Shown piece by piece: positions 17,944 to 27,248 of a stretch of DNA of 64,000 nucleotides. A model generated the notes under the pieces. That model was given only the letters and a program-made list of their open reading frames with translations. It was not told the origin of the DNA and did not search any database. This stretch comes from Terriglobia bacterium (GTDB taxonomy: Bacteria > Acidobacteriota > Terriglobia > Bryobacterales > Bryobacteraceae), in NCBI GenBank assembly GCA_021325235.1, contig JAJPHN010000051.1:124001-188000 (forward strand), given 5' to 3'. Made by a program: the position numbers and the translations under genes. Positions within the stretch are counted from its first letter, which is position 1. Every line of letters begins with the position of its first letter.

Positions 17944-20900
17944 ATGCATCGTAAAGGTTCATGTCGACCGATTCGTAGTATCGGCCATGTCCTGCTTTCT
18001 GCTTTTCTTCTACTGATGGCCGCCGGACTTGCCTGGTCACAGGCCGGCACATCAGGAACCATCGTAGGAACCATCACCGACCCTAGCGGGGCGGCGGTTC
18101 CCGGGGTGGCGATAACCATAACCAACACCGACACCAATGCCGTCACGCAGATCAAGAGCGGCGGCAATGGCGACTATGTGGCGGCGGACCTGCCGGTCGG
18201 TCACTACACGGTCAAAGCGGAGGCGCAAGGCTTCAAAACAGCCGAGCAGACCAATATCACGCTGCAAGTCGGGCAGCGATTGAAGGTCGATATTCCGCTC
18301 GAAGTGGGCGCTACGACCGAAAGCATCACGGTAGAGGCAAATGCCGTGCAGGTGCAGTCCGAATCGGGCGAAGTCAGCTCGGTGATTACCGGACAGCAGG
18401 TCACGCAGCTGGCGACCAACGGACGCAGCATCTATTCGCTGGCGACGATTATTCCCGGCGCTTCGAGCAACATGAGCGACTTGAATGTGCCGACCTCAAC
18501 CGGCGGCGACTCGACAGTTGCGTTTAACGGTCTGCGGCAGAACCACAATCTCTGGTTGATCGACGGCGGCGAAGCTTCCGATCGCGGCGGCGCGGGCGGC
18601 ATGGACGTGATGCCCTCGGTGGATGCGATTGGCGAGTTCCGGGCGCTGACGTCGAACTACAGCTCGGATTTCGGACTCTCTTCGGCGGGCACGATGACGA
18701 TGGTCATCAAGTCGGGAACGAAGGATTTTCACGGCACGCTGTGGGAATTCAACCGCAATGACGCACTCGATGCAGCGAACTTCATCAACAACGCCAACAA
18801 CGTGAAGACTCCGGTGCTCCGCTTCAATACCTATGGCTTCAACGTCGGCGGACCGGTCTACATTCCGAAGGTCTACAACAAGAACCGTGACCGAACGTTC
18901 TTCTTCTACAACATGGAATGGCGCAAGCTGATCCAGGGCGGCAATGTGAACACGACGGTGCCGTGGACAAGCGCTTATACGGGCGATTTTTCAGGTACCG
19001 GGAAGACCATCTACCTGCCGACTTCGGCACAGGTGGGCGGCAACTCAGCTCTTGCATCCGCACTAACATCCGCTACTGGCGTGGCGTTAGGCGCACCATT
19101 CCCGGGCGACAAGATCCCCGCCAGCCTGCTGAACAAGAATGCTCAATTGCTGTTGCAAACCGGCATTTTCCCGGCGGCTAACGGCAACAATAATCAGTTC
19201 GTGGGCGGCTCCAATCTCCCGACAAATGTGCGGGAAGAGATCGTGCGCATCGACCATCGCTTCTCGGACAAGTTGTCCGTCTTCGGTCACCTGATTCTGG
19301 ACAGCGTGGACCAGACCTACGGAACATCAATGTGGAGCGGCGACAACGTGCCCACGGTCGGCAATACGTTCTCGAATCCCAGCTACCACGGCGTGGTTCA
19401 TGCCACGTGGTCGATCAGCCCGACACTGCTGAACGAAGTGGCCTATAACCAGAACGGCAACAAAATCAATATTCAGCCGGACGGTATCTATCAGCGGCCG
19501 AGCGGATTGAGTGTGGCCCAGCTTTTTGGTACGGACACTCGCATTCCATCAGTGAGCCTCAGCCAGCTCGGAACCAATTATGACGTGAGCAGCTGGCCCT
19601 GGACCAACAAAGCAGACGATTATCAGGTGCGCGACGATCTGTCCTGGATCAAGGGGGCACATCAGATCAAGATGGGCGCGAGTTGGGCGCTGTATAAGAA
19701 AGTCCAGGAGCTCTTCGGACAAACGCAGGGCGCTTTTACCTTCAACGGCCAGTACACGGGTGTCGACTTCGCCGACTTCCTGCTCGGCCTCTCGAGTTCC
19801 TACAGCGAACTCGCGCTGCAGGATAACGGCTACTGGAACAATATTTCGCCGGCAGCCTATATTCAGGACAACTGGAAGGTCAACAACCGGCTGACACTGA
19901 ATCTGGGCCTGCGCTGGGACGGTATTCCGCACACCTACGAAGCGCACGATCGCATGGCGAATTTCTATCCAGGACTTTACAATCCGGCAGATGCGGCGCA
20001 TCTAAGCTCGGACGGCAATTCAATCCTGGCGGGCAGTCCCGGTCTGGGCACGAGCCCGAACCCGGCACTCGCGGGCATTCCCTTCTATTTGAACGGGATC
20101 GGTCTCGAAGGGAAGAACGGCATTCCGAAGGGATTGGTAAAGGATCAATGGCTGAATTTTGGCCCGCGCATCGGCTTCGCTTACGGGCTCGATGATTCCG
20201 GCAAGACGGTGCTGCGAGGCGGCTTCGGCATCATGTACGAACGCATTCAGGGCAACGACATGTATAACGCGGGTCCGAACCAGCCCTTCAGCGCAACGGT
20301 TACGAATCCCAACGTTTACCTGAACAATCCCGCTATCAGCGTTCAGAACGGACAACCGGTTCCGACCACGTCGGCGTCGGTCGGCAGCATCACGGGCCTG
20401 GCTTACACCGATTACAAGAGCCCGGCGAGCTACCAATACAGCTTCGGGCTGCAACGCCAGCTCTCGGGCGACTCGGTGCTCTCGGTTTCTTATGTCGGTA
20501 ACGAGAACCGCCATCAGAACGACTATCGCGAAACCAACCTGCCGCCGGACAGCCAGAGCCTGCGCGCCTGCCTGATTCAGGGTCTGAGCAGTTGCCCTTA
20601 CAACACGACTCTCGCGTATCTTGGCTTCCACTCTCTGAAGATGTCGGAGAACGCCGAGAACGGCAACTACAACGGATTGCAGGTTGAGCTGCGATCGAAG
20701 ATCCGCAGTGATCTCCAGCTGCAGGCCGCTTATACGTTCTCGAAGGCGATGGACCCGGCGGGCTCCGTAGCCAGCTTTGGAGGGGACCTGTATACGGTTT
20801 CCGATCCCTATAACCGGCACTACGATTACGGTCCCGCGGGAAGCGACCGCACGCACATCGCGGTGATTAACTTCATCTACGATATGCCGTTCTTCCGCAA

Positions 20901-21375
20901 CAGCCAACACGCGTTCGTGCGGACCACGCTCGGCGGTTGGGAACTGTCCGGCATCGTGACGGCAGAATCGGGTCTGCCGCTGCAGATGACGCTGGGCGGT
21001 TCGCAGGGCAGCAACGGTATCGCCAACGCGACGAACCGGCCGAATGTGGTGGGGACGCTGACCTACCCGCACACAGTATCGGAGTGGTTCAATACCAGCG
21101 CCTTCGGGGCACCTGCTCTCGGAGCATGGGGCGATCTGGGGAGCGGCGTGGTGCGCGGACCCGGCCGCGACAACTGGAACGTTTCGCTGTTCAAACGCTT
21201 CATCTTCAGCGAACAGCACCAGCGCGAATTCCAGCTGCGTTTTGAAACGTACAACACGTTCAATCACACGCAGTTCAACGGCATCAGCACCAGTTTCTCG
21301 TCGAGCAACTTCGGGCAGGTGACGAGCGTGTGGGATCCGCGCGTGTTCCAGCTTGGAGCGAAGCTGCTGTTCTAG
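17944..21375 (+). CDS. TonB-dependent receptor with carboxypeptidase-regulatory-like domain
   Basis: 1143 aa from ATG 17944, preceded by AGGGGG. A signal peptide ends at AGLAWSQ. Residues ~30-115 form a CarboxypepD_reg-like/Cna-B fold (GTIVGTITDPSGAAVPGVAI). A plug follows (NGRSIYSLATIIPG, LIDGGEASDRGG), then a long 22-strand barrel region that ends in an aromatic residue (QLGAKLLF). This is the oar/SusC-like outer-membrane importer class expanded in Acidobacteria, probably for oligosaccharide uptake. No SusD partner is adjacent. The stop overlaps cobA convergently by four bases. Confidence 0.93.
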   Translation: MHRKGSCRPIRSIGHVLLSAFLLLMAAGLAWSQAGTSGTIVGTITDPSGAAVPGVAITITNTDTNAVTQIKSGGNGDYVAADLPVGHYTVKAEAQGFKTAEQTNITLQVGQRLKVDIPLEVGATTESITVEANAVQVQSESGEVSSVITGQQVTQLATNGRSIYSLATIIPGASSNMSDLNVPTSTGGDSTVAFNGLRQNHNLWLIDGGEASDRGGAGGMDVMPSVDAIGEFRALTSNYSSDFGLSSAGTMTMVIKSGTKDFHGTLWEFNRNDALDAANFINNANNVKTPVLRFNTYGFNVGGPVYIPKVYNKNRDRTFFFYNMEWRKLIQGGNVNTTVPWTSAYTGDFSGTGKTIYLPTSAQVGGNSALASALTSATGVALGAPFPGDKIPASLLNKNAQLLLQTGIFPAANGNNNQFVGGSNLPTNVREEIVRIDHRFSDKLSVFGHLILDSVDQTYGTSMWSGDNVPTVGNTFSNPSYHGVVHATWSISPTLLNEVAYNQNGNKINIQPDGIYQRPSGLSVAQLFGTDTRIPSVSLSQLGTNYDVSSWPWTNKADDYQVRDDLSWIKGAHQIKMGASWALYKKVQELFGQTQGAFTFNGQYTGVDFADFLLGLSSSYSELALQDNGYWNNISPAAYIQDNWKVNNRLTLNLGLRWDGIPHTYEAHDRMANFYPGLYNPADAAHLSSDGNSILAGSPGLGTSPNPALAGIPFYLNGIGLEGKNGIPKGLVKDQWLNFGPRIGFAYGLDDSGKTVLRGGFGIMYERIQGNDMYNAGPNQPFSATVTNPNVYLNNPAISVQNGQPVPTTSASVGSITGLAYTDYKSPASYQYSFGLQRQLSGDSVLSVSYVGNENRHQNDYRETNLPPDSQSLRACLIQGLSSCPYNTTLAYLGFHSLKMSENAENGNYNGLQVELRSKIRSDLQLQAAYTFSKAMDPAGSVASFGGDLYTVSDPYNRHYDYGPAGSDRTHIAVINFIYDMPFFRNSQHAFVRTTLGGWELSGIVTAESGLPLQMTLGGSQGSNGIANATNRPNVVGTLTYPHTVSEWFNTSAFGAPALGAWGDLGSGVVRGPGRDNWNVSLFKRFIFSEQHQREFQLRFETYNTFNHTQFNGISTSFSSSNFGQVTSVWDPRVFQLGAKLLF

Positions 21376-22139
21376 AGACCGCTTACTGACGTGCGCGGCT
21401 CTGTTTCGGAGTCTGAGTGACTGCGGAACAGGGTCGCGCATTTTTCGTTTTGAAGCGCCCAGCCGGCCAGCAATATCGCCGGACTCTCGGGCGCTTTCGC
21501 ATCTCTGAGCTCACCCACCGTGGTGCGCACGATCGCCTGGTCCGGGCGCGAGACACGGCTCACAATGACACACGGTGTGTCGGGCGTAACGCCTTGCGCG
21601 AGCCACTGTTCGGCAATAGCCGCGAGATTGCTGCCGGGCATGTAGACGATGCGCGTGGGCGGAAACTCGGCGTTGGGCTTGTCGGCGTGATGACCGGTCA
21701 CAAGCAGCACACTGGACGCAGCATCGCGGCTGGTGAGCGATGCTCCGAAAGCGGCTGCTGCAGCCATCGCGGACGAAATCCCGGGCACGACTTCATACGG
21801 AATTCCGGCCGATCGTAAAGCAGCGATTTCTTCTCCGGCACGCCCAAAAATCAGCGGATCGCCGCTCTTGAGCCGCACCACGGCGAGGTCACGGCGCGCG
21901 CTTTCGACCAGCTTCTGATTGATTTCCGCCTGTGTGACACGCCTGGCCCCGCAGCGCTTCCCGACGCTGACGACCAGCGCGTGACCGGCGGCGAGCGCGA
22001 GCACATCTTCGGAAACCAGATCGTCGTGATAGACCACATCGGCCGTCTCGAGCAGCGCGGCGGCTTTGCGCGTCAGTAACTCCGGATCGCCCGGACCAGC
22101 GCCCACCAGATACACAATGCCTTTCTGCGCGACAGTCAT
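21372..22139 (-). CDS. cobA: Uroporphyrinogen-III C-methyltransferase
   Basis: 255 aa from ATG 22139. Motifs include VYLVGAGPGDPELLT, RLKSGDPLIFGRAGEE, the VPGISSAMAAAAAFG SAM-binding region and SSVLLVTGH. It adds two methyl groups to uroporphyrinogen III to give precorrin-2, feeding siroheme for the reductase encoded upstream. It overlaps the precorrin-2 dehydrogenase gene by four bases. The ~25-residue C-terminal tail (ATLFRSHSDSETEP...) is not conserved sequence. Confidence 0.94.
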   Translation of the reverse strand: MTVAQKGIVYLVGAGPGDPELLTRKAAALLETADVVYHDDLVSEDVLALAAGHALVVSVGKRCGARRVTQAEINQKLVESARRDLAVVRLKSGDPLIFGRAGEEIAALRSAGIPYEVVPGISSAMAAAAAFGASLTSRDAASSVLLVTGHHADKPNAEFPPTRIVYMPGSNLAAIAEQWLAQGVTPDTPCVIVSRVSRPDQAIVRTTVGELRDAKAPESPAILLAGWALQNEKCATLFRSHSDSETEPRTSVSGL

Positions 22140-22750
22140 GCGGATGGACGCAGAAGAGCGCGGCAGGGACATGTTTCAGCATCGCAGATCTCGCGCTTGG
22201 CGAGCTCGCGCAGCAACGAGATACGCTCAGGGCCGGGAGGGACAGACTGATTTATGTGCCGCCGCAGCTCGCCGAGTTTTTCCAGCCACTTGCCGGTATC
22301 GCCCGGCAGCGCTTCGTCGATCTCACGTTTGAGCTGCTGCGCGAAAGCGGGACTCTCACCGGCTGTTGAAATGCCGATCTGCAATGCGCCGCGGCGCACG
22401 ATGGAGCCGAAATAGAAATCGCAGTACTCGGGATCGTCGACCACGTTGACCAGCTTGCCCGCGGCGACCGCCTCGCGATAGATGCGATGGTTCAGATCGC
22501 GATCGTTCGTGGCGGCGATGATGAAAGCCGCGCTTTCGAGATCCTGCGGCTGGTACGCTTTGATTCGCAGCGTGATGCGAGATTCGCCCGCGAGCTCCTG
22601 AATTTCGCGTGATGCTTCACGCGCAACCACCCGCACTGCAGTGCCGCATTCCAGCAGCACGCGCACCTTTTCGAGAGCAATGTTGCCGCCCCCGACCACC
22701 AGACACGGCCGGCCTTCCATTTTGAAAAAAACAGGGAGCAGCGGCGTCAC
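22136..22750 (-). CDS. Precorrin-2 dehydrogenase/sirohydrochlorin ferrochelatase (CysG N-terminal type)
   Basis: 204 aa. A Rossmann start (CLVVGGGNIALEKVRVLL) binds NAD, IIAATNDRDLNHRI and VVDDPEYCDFYFGSIV follow, and ISTAGESPAFAQQLKREIDEAL is the CysG/Met8 signature. It oxidises precorrin-2 and inserts iron to make siroheme. Unlike E. coli CysG, the methyltransferase is a separate gene (the next one). A C-terminal CDAETCPC segment is unusual and might bind metal. Confidence 0.93.
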   Translation of the reverse strand: MTPLLPVFFKMEGRPCLVVGGGNIALEKVRVLLECGTAVRVVAREASREIQELAGESRITLRIKAYQPQDLESAAFIIAATNDRDLNHRIYREAVAAGKLVNVVDDPEYCDFYFGSIVRRGALQIGISTAGESPAFAQQLKREIDEALPGDTGKWLEKLGELRRHINQSVPPGPERISLLRELAKREICDAETCPCRALLRPSA

Positions 22751-24408
22751 TCGCCGACCCCGACCGGGACTCGCTCCGTACGCGCCGCCACTTCTCCGGC
22801 GAGTAGACCGCGCAGCTCGTCGTTGCTGTGGCGGCGGAAGAAGCCCTGCAGACTTTCATCCGGCAGACGCTCGTCCATATAGGCTGTGAGCAGACGTTCC
22901 AGAGCTTCGGGCACTTCCTCCGCCACACACCGATAGGGGATGGGACGCGCAATGGCGGCCTGCTCGCCGACTCCGCCGCCGACAACGAAGCCGTAAGCAT
23001 CCACCAGCGCGCCGTTGCTCTTCACTTTCTTGCCGTCGAGACCGACATCGGCGATCCAGTGCTGGCCGCAGCTATTCGGACAGCCCGTCACATGCAGCTT
23101 CAGTTGCTGATCGAAGGCGGGCAGGCGAACTTCCATTTCGTCGACCAGCCAGCGTGCAAATTCCTTGGTTTCGGTGATGGCGAGTTTGCAAAATTCCGTA
23201 CCGGTGCAGGTAATGGCGCCGCGCCAGAACGGCGAACCATCTACGCGGAGCTGGATATCCTGCAGACCTTTGATGAGCGCGTCGACGTTCTGCCGCGAGA
23301 TATTCAGGAACAGCAGATTCTGCGCGGTCGTGGTGCGTAGTTCGCCATTGCCGAAACGATCGGCGAGATCGGCCGCTGCCTCGAGTTGATCGCCCGTGAG
23401 CCGGCCGCGCAGAACAGACGCGCCGACATAATAGAGATCCTGCTGCTTCTGCCGGTGCACCCCTACGTGGTCGCGAACGGCGCCGCTCGGAATTTCCTCG
23501 TCAGGCGCCGAATCAAGACGGAAGGGCAGACGCGCGTGTAATTCGTCGAGAAAGCGTTCGGCCGTCCAGCCTTCTCGCAGAAAAAGATACTTCAGGCGAG
23601 CGCGTTCGCGATGTTCGCGCAGGCATTGCTGGTCGCGGAAAATAGCGGTGGTCGCTTTGAGAACGTCGAGCGCCTGCGGCACGGGCACGAAGGCGTTGAG
23701 GCGAACGGCCAAGTGCGGCTCGCTCGAAAGGCCGCCTCCGACACGCAGCGAAAAGCCAATCTCGCGACCGCGACGCACGGGGGTGAGCGCGATGTCGTTG
23801 ATCTCGGGGTACGTGCACCAGACCGGGCAGCCTGTCACGCAGATTTTGAACTTACGCGGCAAATTGTAGAACTCGCTGTTCCCCGAAAGCAGCCGGTAGG
23901 CGCCGAGCGCGACTTGAGAAGCATCGAGAATTTCGTTCTGCTGTACGCCGGCTAGTGGGCACCCCGTAACATTGCGTACGACGTCGCCGCATGCCCCGCG
24001 CGACGAGAGGCCCACCGACGTAATCGTATCGATGACGTCCGGCAAGCCCTCCACCGGAATCCAGTGCAGCTGAATGCTCTGGCGAGTAGTGATATCGGCC
24101 AGATTGCGGCCCCATTTCTTGCTCAGCGAAGCAAGCGCGCGCAGTTGACCTGAGTTGATGCGGCCGTTGGGGATGGCGGTGCGGAGCATGAAGTAGTCCG
24201 TCGCCTTTCCTTCGCCGCCTTTTCCGCCGAGCGCGCCGGCGCCATCGCCCTGTGTATAAATTCCCCACCAGCGGAAATACAGGCCCGTCCATTCGGGCAG
24301 GACGCTCGCCCGGCCGTTGCGTGCAAAGGTCCGGATCTCGTCGAGTGCATCCCAGGGATTCTTCTCGAGCTTGAGCCGTTCGACACGCTGGGCCTTAGTC
24401 TCGGTCAA
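22747..24408 (-). CDS. Siroheme/[4Fe-4S] nitrite or sulfite reductase
   Basis: 553 aa. Two ferredoxin-like half-domains alternate with two siroheme domains. [14 protein letters not shown] and [13 protein letters not shown] lie in the first half. The cluster ligands are in [11 protein letters not shown] (Cys-X5-Cys) and TGCPNSCGQ (Cys-X3-Cys). It performs the six-electron reduction of sulfite or nitrite with ferredoxin. Its operon also makes siroheme. The two substrates cannot be separated by eye. Translation probably starts at TTG 24408; AAGGAG lies about 12 bases upstream, a long spacing. It overlaps the next gene by four bases. Confidence 0.9.
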   Translation of the reverse strand: MTETKAQRVERLKLEKNPWDALDEIRTFARNGRASVLPEWTGLYFRWWGIYTQGDGAGALGGKGGEGKATDYFMLRTAIPNGRINSGQLRALASLSKKWGRNLADITTRQSIQLHWIPVEGLPDVIDTITSVGLSSRGACGDVVRNVTGCPLAGVQQNEILDASQVALGAYRLLSGNSEFYNLPRKFKICVTGCPVWCTYPEINDIALTPVRRGREIGFSLRVGGGLSSEPHLAVRLNAFVPVPQALDVLKATTAIFRDQQCLREHRERARLKYLFLREGWTAERFLDELHARLPFRLDSAPDEEIPSGAVRDHVGVHRQKQQDLYYVGASVLRGRLTGDQLEAAADLADRFGNGELRTTTAQNLLFLNISRQNVDALIKGLQDIQLRVDGSPFWRGAITCTGTEFCKLAITETKEFARWLVDEMEVRLPAFDQQLKLHVTGCPNSCGQHWIADVGLDGKKVKSNGALVDAYGFVVGGGVGEQAAIARPIPYRCVAEEVPEALERLLTAYMDERLPDESLQGFFRRHSNDELRGLLAGEVAARTERVPVGVGE

Positions 24409-24471
24409 AGTGATTGCTGCTCCTTGCGGGGTTTGTGCCTGATTGCGATAGGGATACTAGGCTTTCTTCAT

Positions 24472-24509
24472 GATAAAACAAATCGGCCCCGGAGGAGATG
24501 CCAGGGCCG
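24472..24509 (-). terminator. Intrinsic terminator hairpin in the leader of the siroheme/reductase operon
   Basis: On the minus strand CGGCCCTGG (24509-24501) pairs with CCGGGGCCG (24492-24484): nine pairs including one G-U, with an 8-nt loop. ATTTGTTTTATC follows. It lies about 65 bases before the reductase start, so it would stop transcription before that gene, like an attenuator. The plus strand lacks a T-run, so it is not a terminator for that direction. Confidence 0.6.
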
Positions 24510-24555
24510 GACAACGCGGGCTGCAGAGCCACCGTCTCGCGCCGTCTTTGGCACC

Positions 24556-25542
24556 ATGTTAGGCAGCGGACCTCGCGTTTTGAAAACGACTACGATCGCA
24601 CCGGCTGCCGCTATCAGCCGCTACACCGACTTCAGCCGTGAAGACTGGAGTGCGCTGCGTGCGAATACGCCGCTGCTGCTGAGCGAAGCTGAGCTGAGTG
24701 CGCTGCGCGGTGTCAATGAGCAGGTTTCGCTGCGCGAGGTTGAGGACATTTTTGTTCCGCTCTCACGCCTGCTGAATCTGCACGTAGCGGCGGTGCAGCA
24801 TCTATATGGAGCCCGGCGGGAGTTTCTCGGCTCTGCCACACCGCGCAAAGTTCCGTACATCATCGGAATCGCGGGCAGCGTTGCGGTCGGCAAAAGCACG
24901 TTTTCCCGTGTGTTGCGAGCGTGCCTGGCGCGCTGGCCGGACCATGTCCGGGTCGATCTGGTTACCACCGACGGTTTTCTGTTTCCAAACGAAATTCTCG
25001 AAGCGCGCGGGCTCATGCAGCGCAAAGGCTTTCCGGAGAGTTACGATCAGCGCCGGCTGCTGCAGTTCCTGGCGGAGATCAAGTCGGGCGTTCCGATTGT
25101 TCACGCCCCGGTCTACTCGCATCTGCACTACAACATTGTTCCCGGCGCGGTGCAGGCGGTCGAACAACCCGACATTCTGATCCTGGAAGGTCTGAATGTG
25201 CTGCAATCGCCGCTCGGGCCGCGCGATTCCTCGCGTGTCTTTGTATCGGACTTCTTCGATTTTTCGATTTATCTCGATGCCGATCCCGGCACGATCGAGC
25301 GCTGGTATGTGGAGCGCTTTCTGCGGCTGCGGGAGACGGTGTTTCAAAATCCGAATTCCTATTTTCACCGCTACGCTCATCTTTCGGAAGAAGAAGCGAT
25401 CCAAACGGCGCGACAGATCTGGCGCGACATTAATCTGGTCAATCTGCGGGAGAACATTCAACCGACTCGCGAGCGCGCGCATTTGATTCTGGAGAAAGCG
25501 GCTTATCACGGCGTCGAGCGGGTGCGGCTGCGCTGGGTTTAA
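24556..25542 (+). CDS. coaA: Type I pantothenate kinase
   Basis: 328 aa from ATG 24556; the open frame upstream lacks family sequence. The P-loop is GSVAVGKST (residues 107-115). [30 protein letters not shown] and [11 protein letters not shown] are type I CoaA motifs in order. It phosphorylates pantothenate with ATP, the first step of CoA synthesis. It is divergent from the reductase operon. Confidence 0.96.
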   Translation: MLGSGPRVLKTTTIAPAAAISRYTDFSREDWSALRANTPLLLSEAELSALRGVNEQVSLREVEDIFVPLSRLLNLHVAAVQHLYGARREFLGSATPRKVPYIIGIAGSVAVGKSTFSRVLRACLARWPDHVRVDLVTTDGFLFPNEILEARGLMQRKGFPESYDQRRLLQFLAEIKSGVPIVHAPVYSHLHYNIVPGAVQAVEQPDILILEGLNVLQSPLGPRDSSRVFVSDFFDFSIYLDADPGTIERWYVERFLRLRETVFQNPNSYFHRYAHLSEEEAIQTARQIWRDINLVNLRENIQPTRERAHLILEKAAYHGVERVRLRWV

Positions 25543-25547
25543 ATCTG

Positions 25548-25575
25548 CAATATTTCAGCCTGCGCTGAAATATTG
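25548..25575. promoter_or_regulatory. Perfect palindrome upstream of the ArsR-type gene
   Basis: CAATATTTCAGC (25548-25559) and GCTGAAATATTG (25564-25575) are perfectly inverted over 12 bp with a 4-bp spacer. It starts five bases after coaA and ends 27 bases before the regulator start. The AT-rich dyad resembles ArsR-family operators. It could in principle also act as a coaA terminator, but no T-run follows. Confidence 0.6.
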
Positions 25576-25602
25576 GCGAGCACTGGCGCCTATGCTGAAG
25601 GC

Positions 25603-26305
25603 GTGACCGGAAAATATACGCTTGCTTCCGTAGCAGCGCTGCTCGCCGATCCGGTGCGGGCGGCGATCATGACGGTGCTCCTGGACCAACGGCCATCGCC
25701 ATCGGGCGAGCTGGCACGGGCAGCCAATATTTCTGCACAATCGGCCAGCATGCATGTGGCGCAGCTGCTCCGCAGGCGGATTGGTGCAGGTGGCGCGGGA
25801 CGGGCGGCATCGCTACTACGCGATCGCTTCGGCCGACGTCGCGCACGCCATGGAAGCGCTGGGCGCGATTGCGAGCAGACGGACGCGCAAACCGCTGGGC
25901 GAAGATGATGCGATCTGCTACGCGCGCACCTGCTACGACCATCTCGCCGGAAAGCTGGCGATTGAACTGGCGGACGCATTCGAAAGCCGGGCTCTCATTG
26001 TGCCGGATGGGCGCCGGTACCGGGTGACCGGGCGCGGACGGGATTTTGTGCGCGAATGGCAGATCGATGCCGACGAGCTGAAGCGGGGCCGGAGAGCGTT
26101 TGCGATCCGCTGCCTGGATTGGACCGAGCGCCGTAACCACCTGGCTGGCGCGCTCGGAGCAGCCATTTGCGAGAGGCTGTTGGCAGAGCGTTGGATCAAG
26201 CGCCTGCCAGGGACGCGAGCGGTACGTCTGACGGGTAAAGGCGCTGAAGAATTGACCAGCCTGTTAGGCCGGAAATCCCGAAGCATGCTTTGGAGGGTGG
26301 TATGA
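25603..26305 (+). pseudogene. ArsR-type winged-helix regulator, one-base frameshift
   Basis: The first frame gives YTLASVAALLADPVRAAIM, the SGELARAANISAQSASMH recognition helix and VAQLL. The family sequence then continues one base later as AGGLVQVARDGRHRYYAIA. Removing one C at about 25771 joins them into a 233-aa protein. The rest carries CYARTCYDHLAGKLA and RCLDWTERRNHLAGALGAA, a C-terminal layout known in longer ArsR relatives; the Cys residues could be sensory. Without the correction the wing is lost, so the gene is inactive or the base is a sequencing error. The stop overlaps the flavin reductase start by four bases. Confidence 0.75.
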
Positions 26306-26964
26306 ATCGCTCCGGGAATGGGGGCATGCAACACGATAACGAAGCCCAACGCGAATTGCGAACGATTGAGCCGAAGATTCTGTATTTCGGAAATCCAGTG
26401 GCGCTCATCAGTTCGCTCAATGAAGACAGCACGCCGAATCTCGCGCCCATTTCGTCTTTCTGGGCGCTCGGCTGGACGATGACGCTGGGGCTGCTGAACG
26501 ATACCAAGACTCTTGCGAATCTGCGCGCGCGCCCGGAGTGCGTGGTGAACCTGCCTGCGCCCGATATGTGGGAGCAGGTGGAAAGGTTAGCGCCGTTGAC
26601 CGGGCTCAATCCTGTACCGAAAGAAAAGGCCCGCCAATTTCGTCACGAGAAGAATAAGTTCGGCGTGGCAAACTTCACGGCGGTTGGGAGCGAGATTGTG
26701 TCGGCGCCGCGAGTTCGCGAATGTCCCGTGCAGATGGAAGCGCGAACGAAAGAGATTCACGCTTTACACGGTGAGGCGCGTCTGAACCGGCTCGGGGGCG
26801 GAGCAGCGGTCGAGGTGGAGATTCTGCGAGTGCACGTGCGCGAAGATTTCGTCCTCAAAGATCACTATGTTGATCCCGAGAAATGGCAGCCGCTCATCTA
26901 CAACTTCCGGCACTATTTCGGCCTGAGCGAAGAACTGGGTAAAACATTTCGAGCAGAAATCTGA
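26302..26964 (+). CDS. Flavin reductase-like (FMN-binding split-barrel) protein
   Basis: 220 aa from ATG 26302, which has GGAGG upstream. NPVALISSLNEDSTPNLAP and SSFWALGWTMTLGL are typical of the flavin reductase-like split barrel, and NLPAPDMWEQVERLA and FTAVGSEIVSAPRVREC continue the family pattern. It probably binds FMN and reduces an unknown substrate. It is translationally coupled to the ArsR-type gene, so its expression may answer to that regulator. Confidence 0.85.
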   Translation: MNRSGNGGMQHDNEAQRELRTIEPKILYFGNPVALISSLNEDSTPNLAPISSFWALGWTMTLGLLNDTKTLANLRARPECVVNLPAPDMWEQVERLAPLTGLNPVPKEKARQFRHEKNKFGVANFTAVGSEIVSAPRVRECPVQMEARTKEIHALHGEARLNRLGGGAAVEVEILRVHVREDFVLKDHYVDPEKWQPLIYNFRHYFGLSEELGKTFRAEI

Positions 26965-26974
26965 GCGAATCGCC

Positions 26975-27051
26975 TGGTGGGCGGTGACGGGATCGAACCA
27001 TCGACCTCCTGCTTGTAAGGCAGGCGCTCTAACCGGCTGAGCTAACCGCCC
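26975..27051 (-). tRNA. tRNA-Val (anticodon TAC)
   Basis: A 77-nt cloverleaf on the minus strand including an encoded CCA end. Acceptor GGGCGGT pairs with ACCGCCC. The D arm is TAGCTCAGCCGGTTAGAG. The anticodon stem CCTGC/GCAGG encloses CTTACAA, giving anticodon TAC. The T arm includes GGTTCGATCCC. Confidence 0.95.
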
Positions 27052-27248
27052 ATTACGCGGACTCCTTGATTCTACTATTGGGGCGTTCTGGCGGATCTGC
27101 GGTAGCTGCAGCAGGTCTGCCCATTTGCAGAACGCTGCATTCCCGTATGGAAACAAGGCATAAATGTCACAGACGCGGAACGAGGGTGCGAGCTACATTT
27201 CCCTAAGTCAGTGCTGGCTCTCGAAGCAGGCGACTGAACCGGAGATCT

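Noticed and set aside
20020-21441. 473-codon minus-strand frame opposite the first TonB receptor
   Set aside because: High-GC shadow; the receptor on the plus strand has full domain support.
24498-24640. Short ORF with GGAGGAG before its ATG, upstream of coaA
   Set aside because: It gives a 47-residue peptide with no likeness, overlaps coaA in another frame, and its ribosome-site sequence is the loop of the minus-strand terminator.
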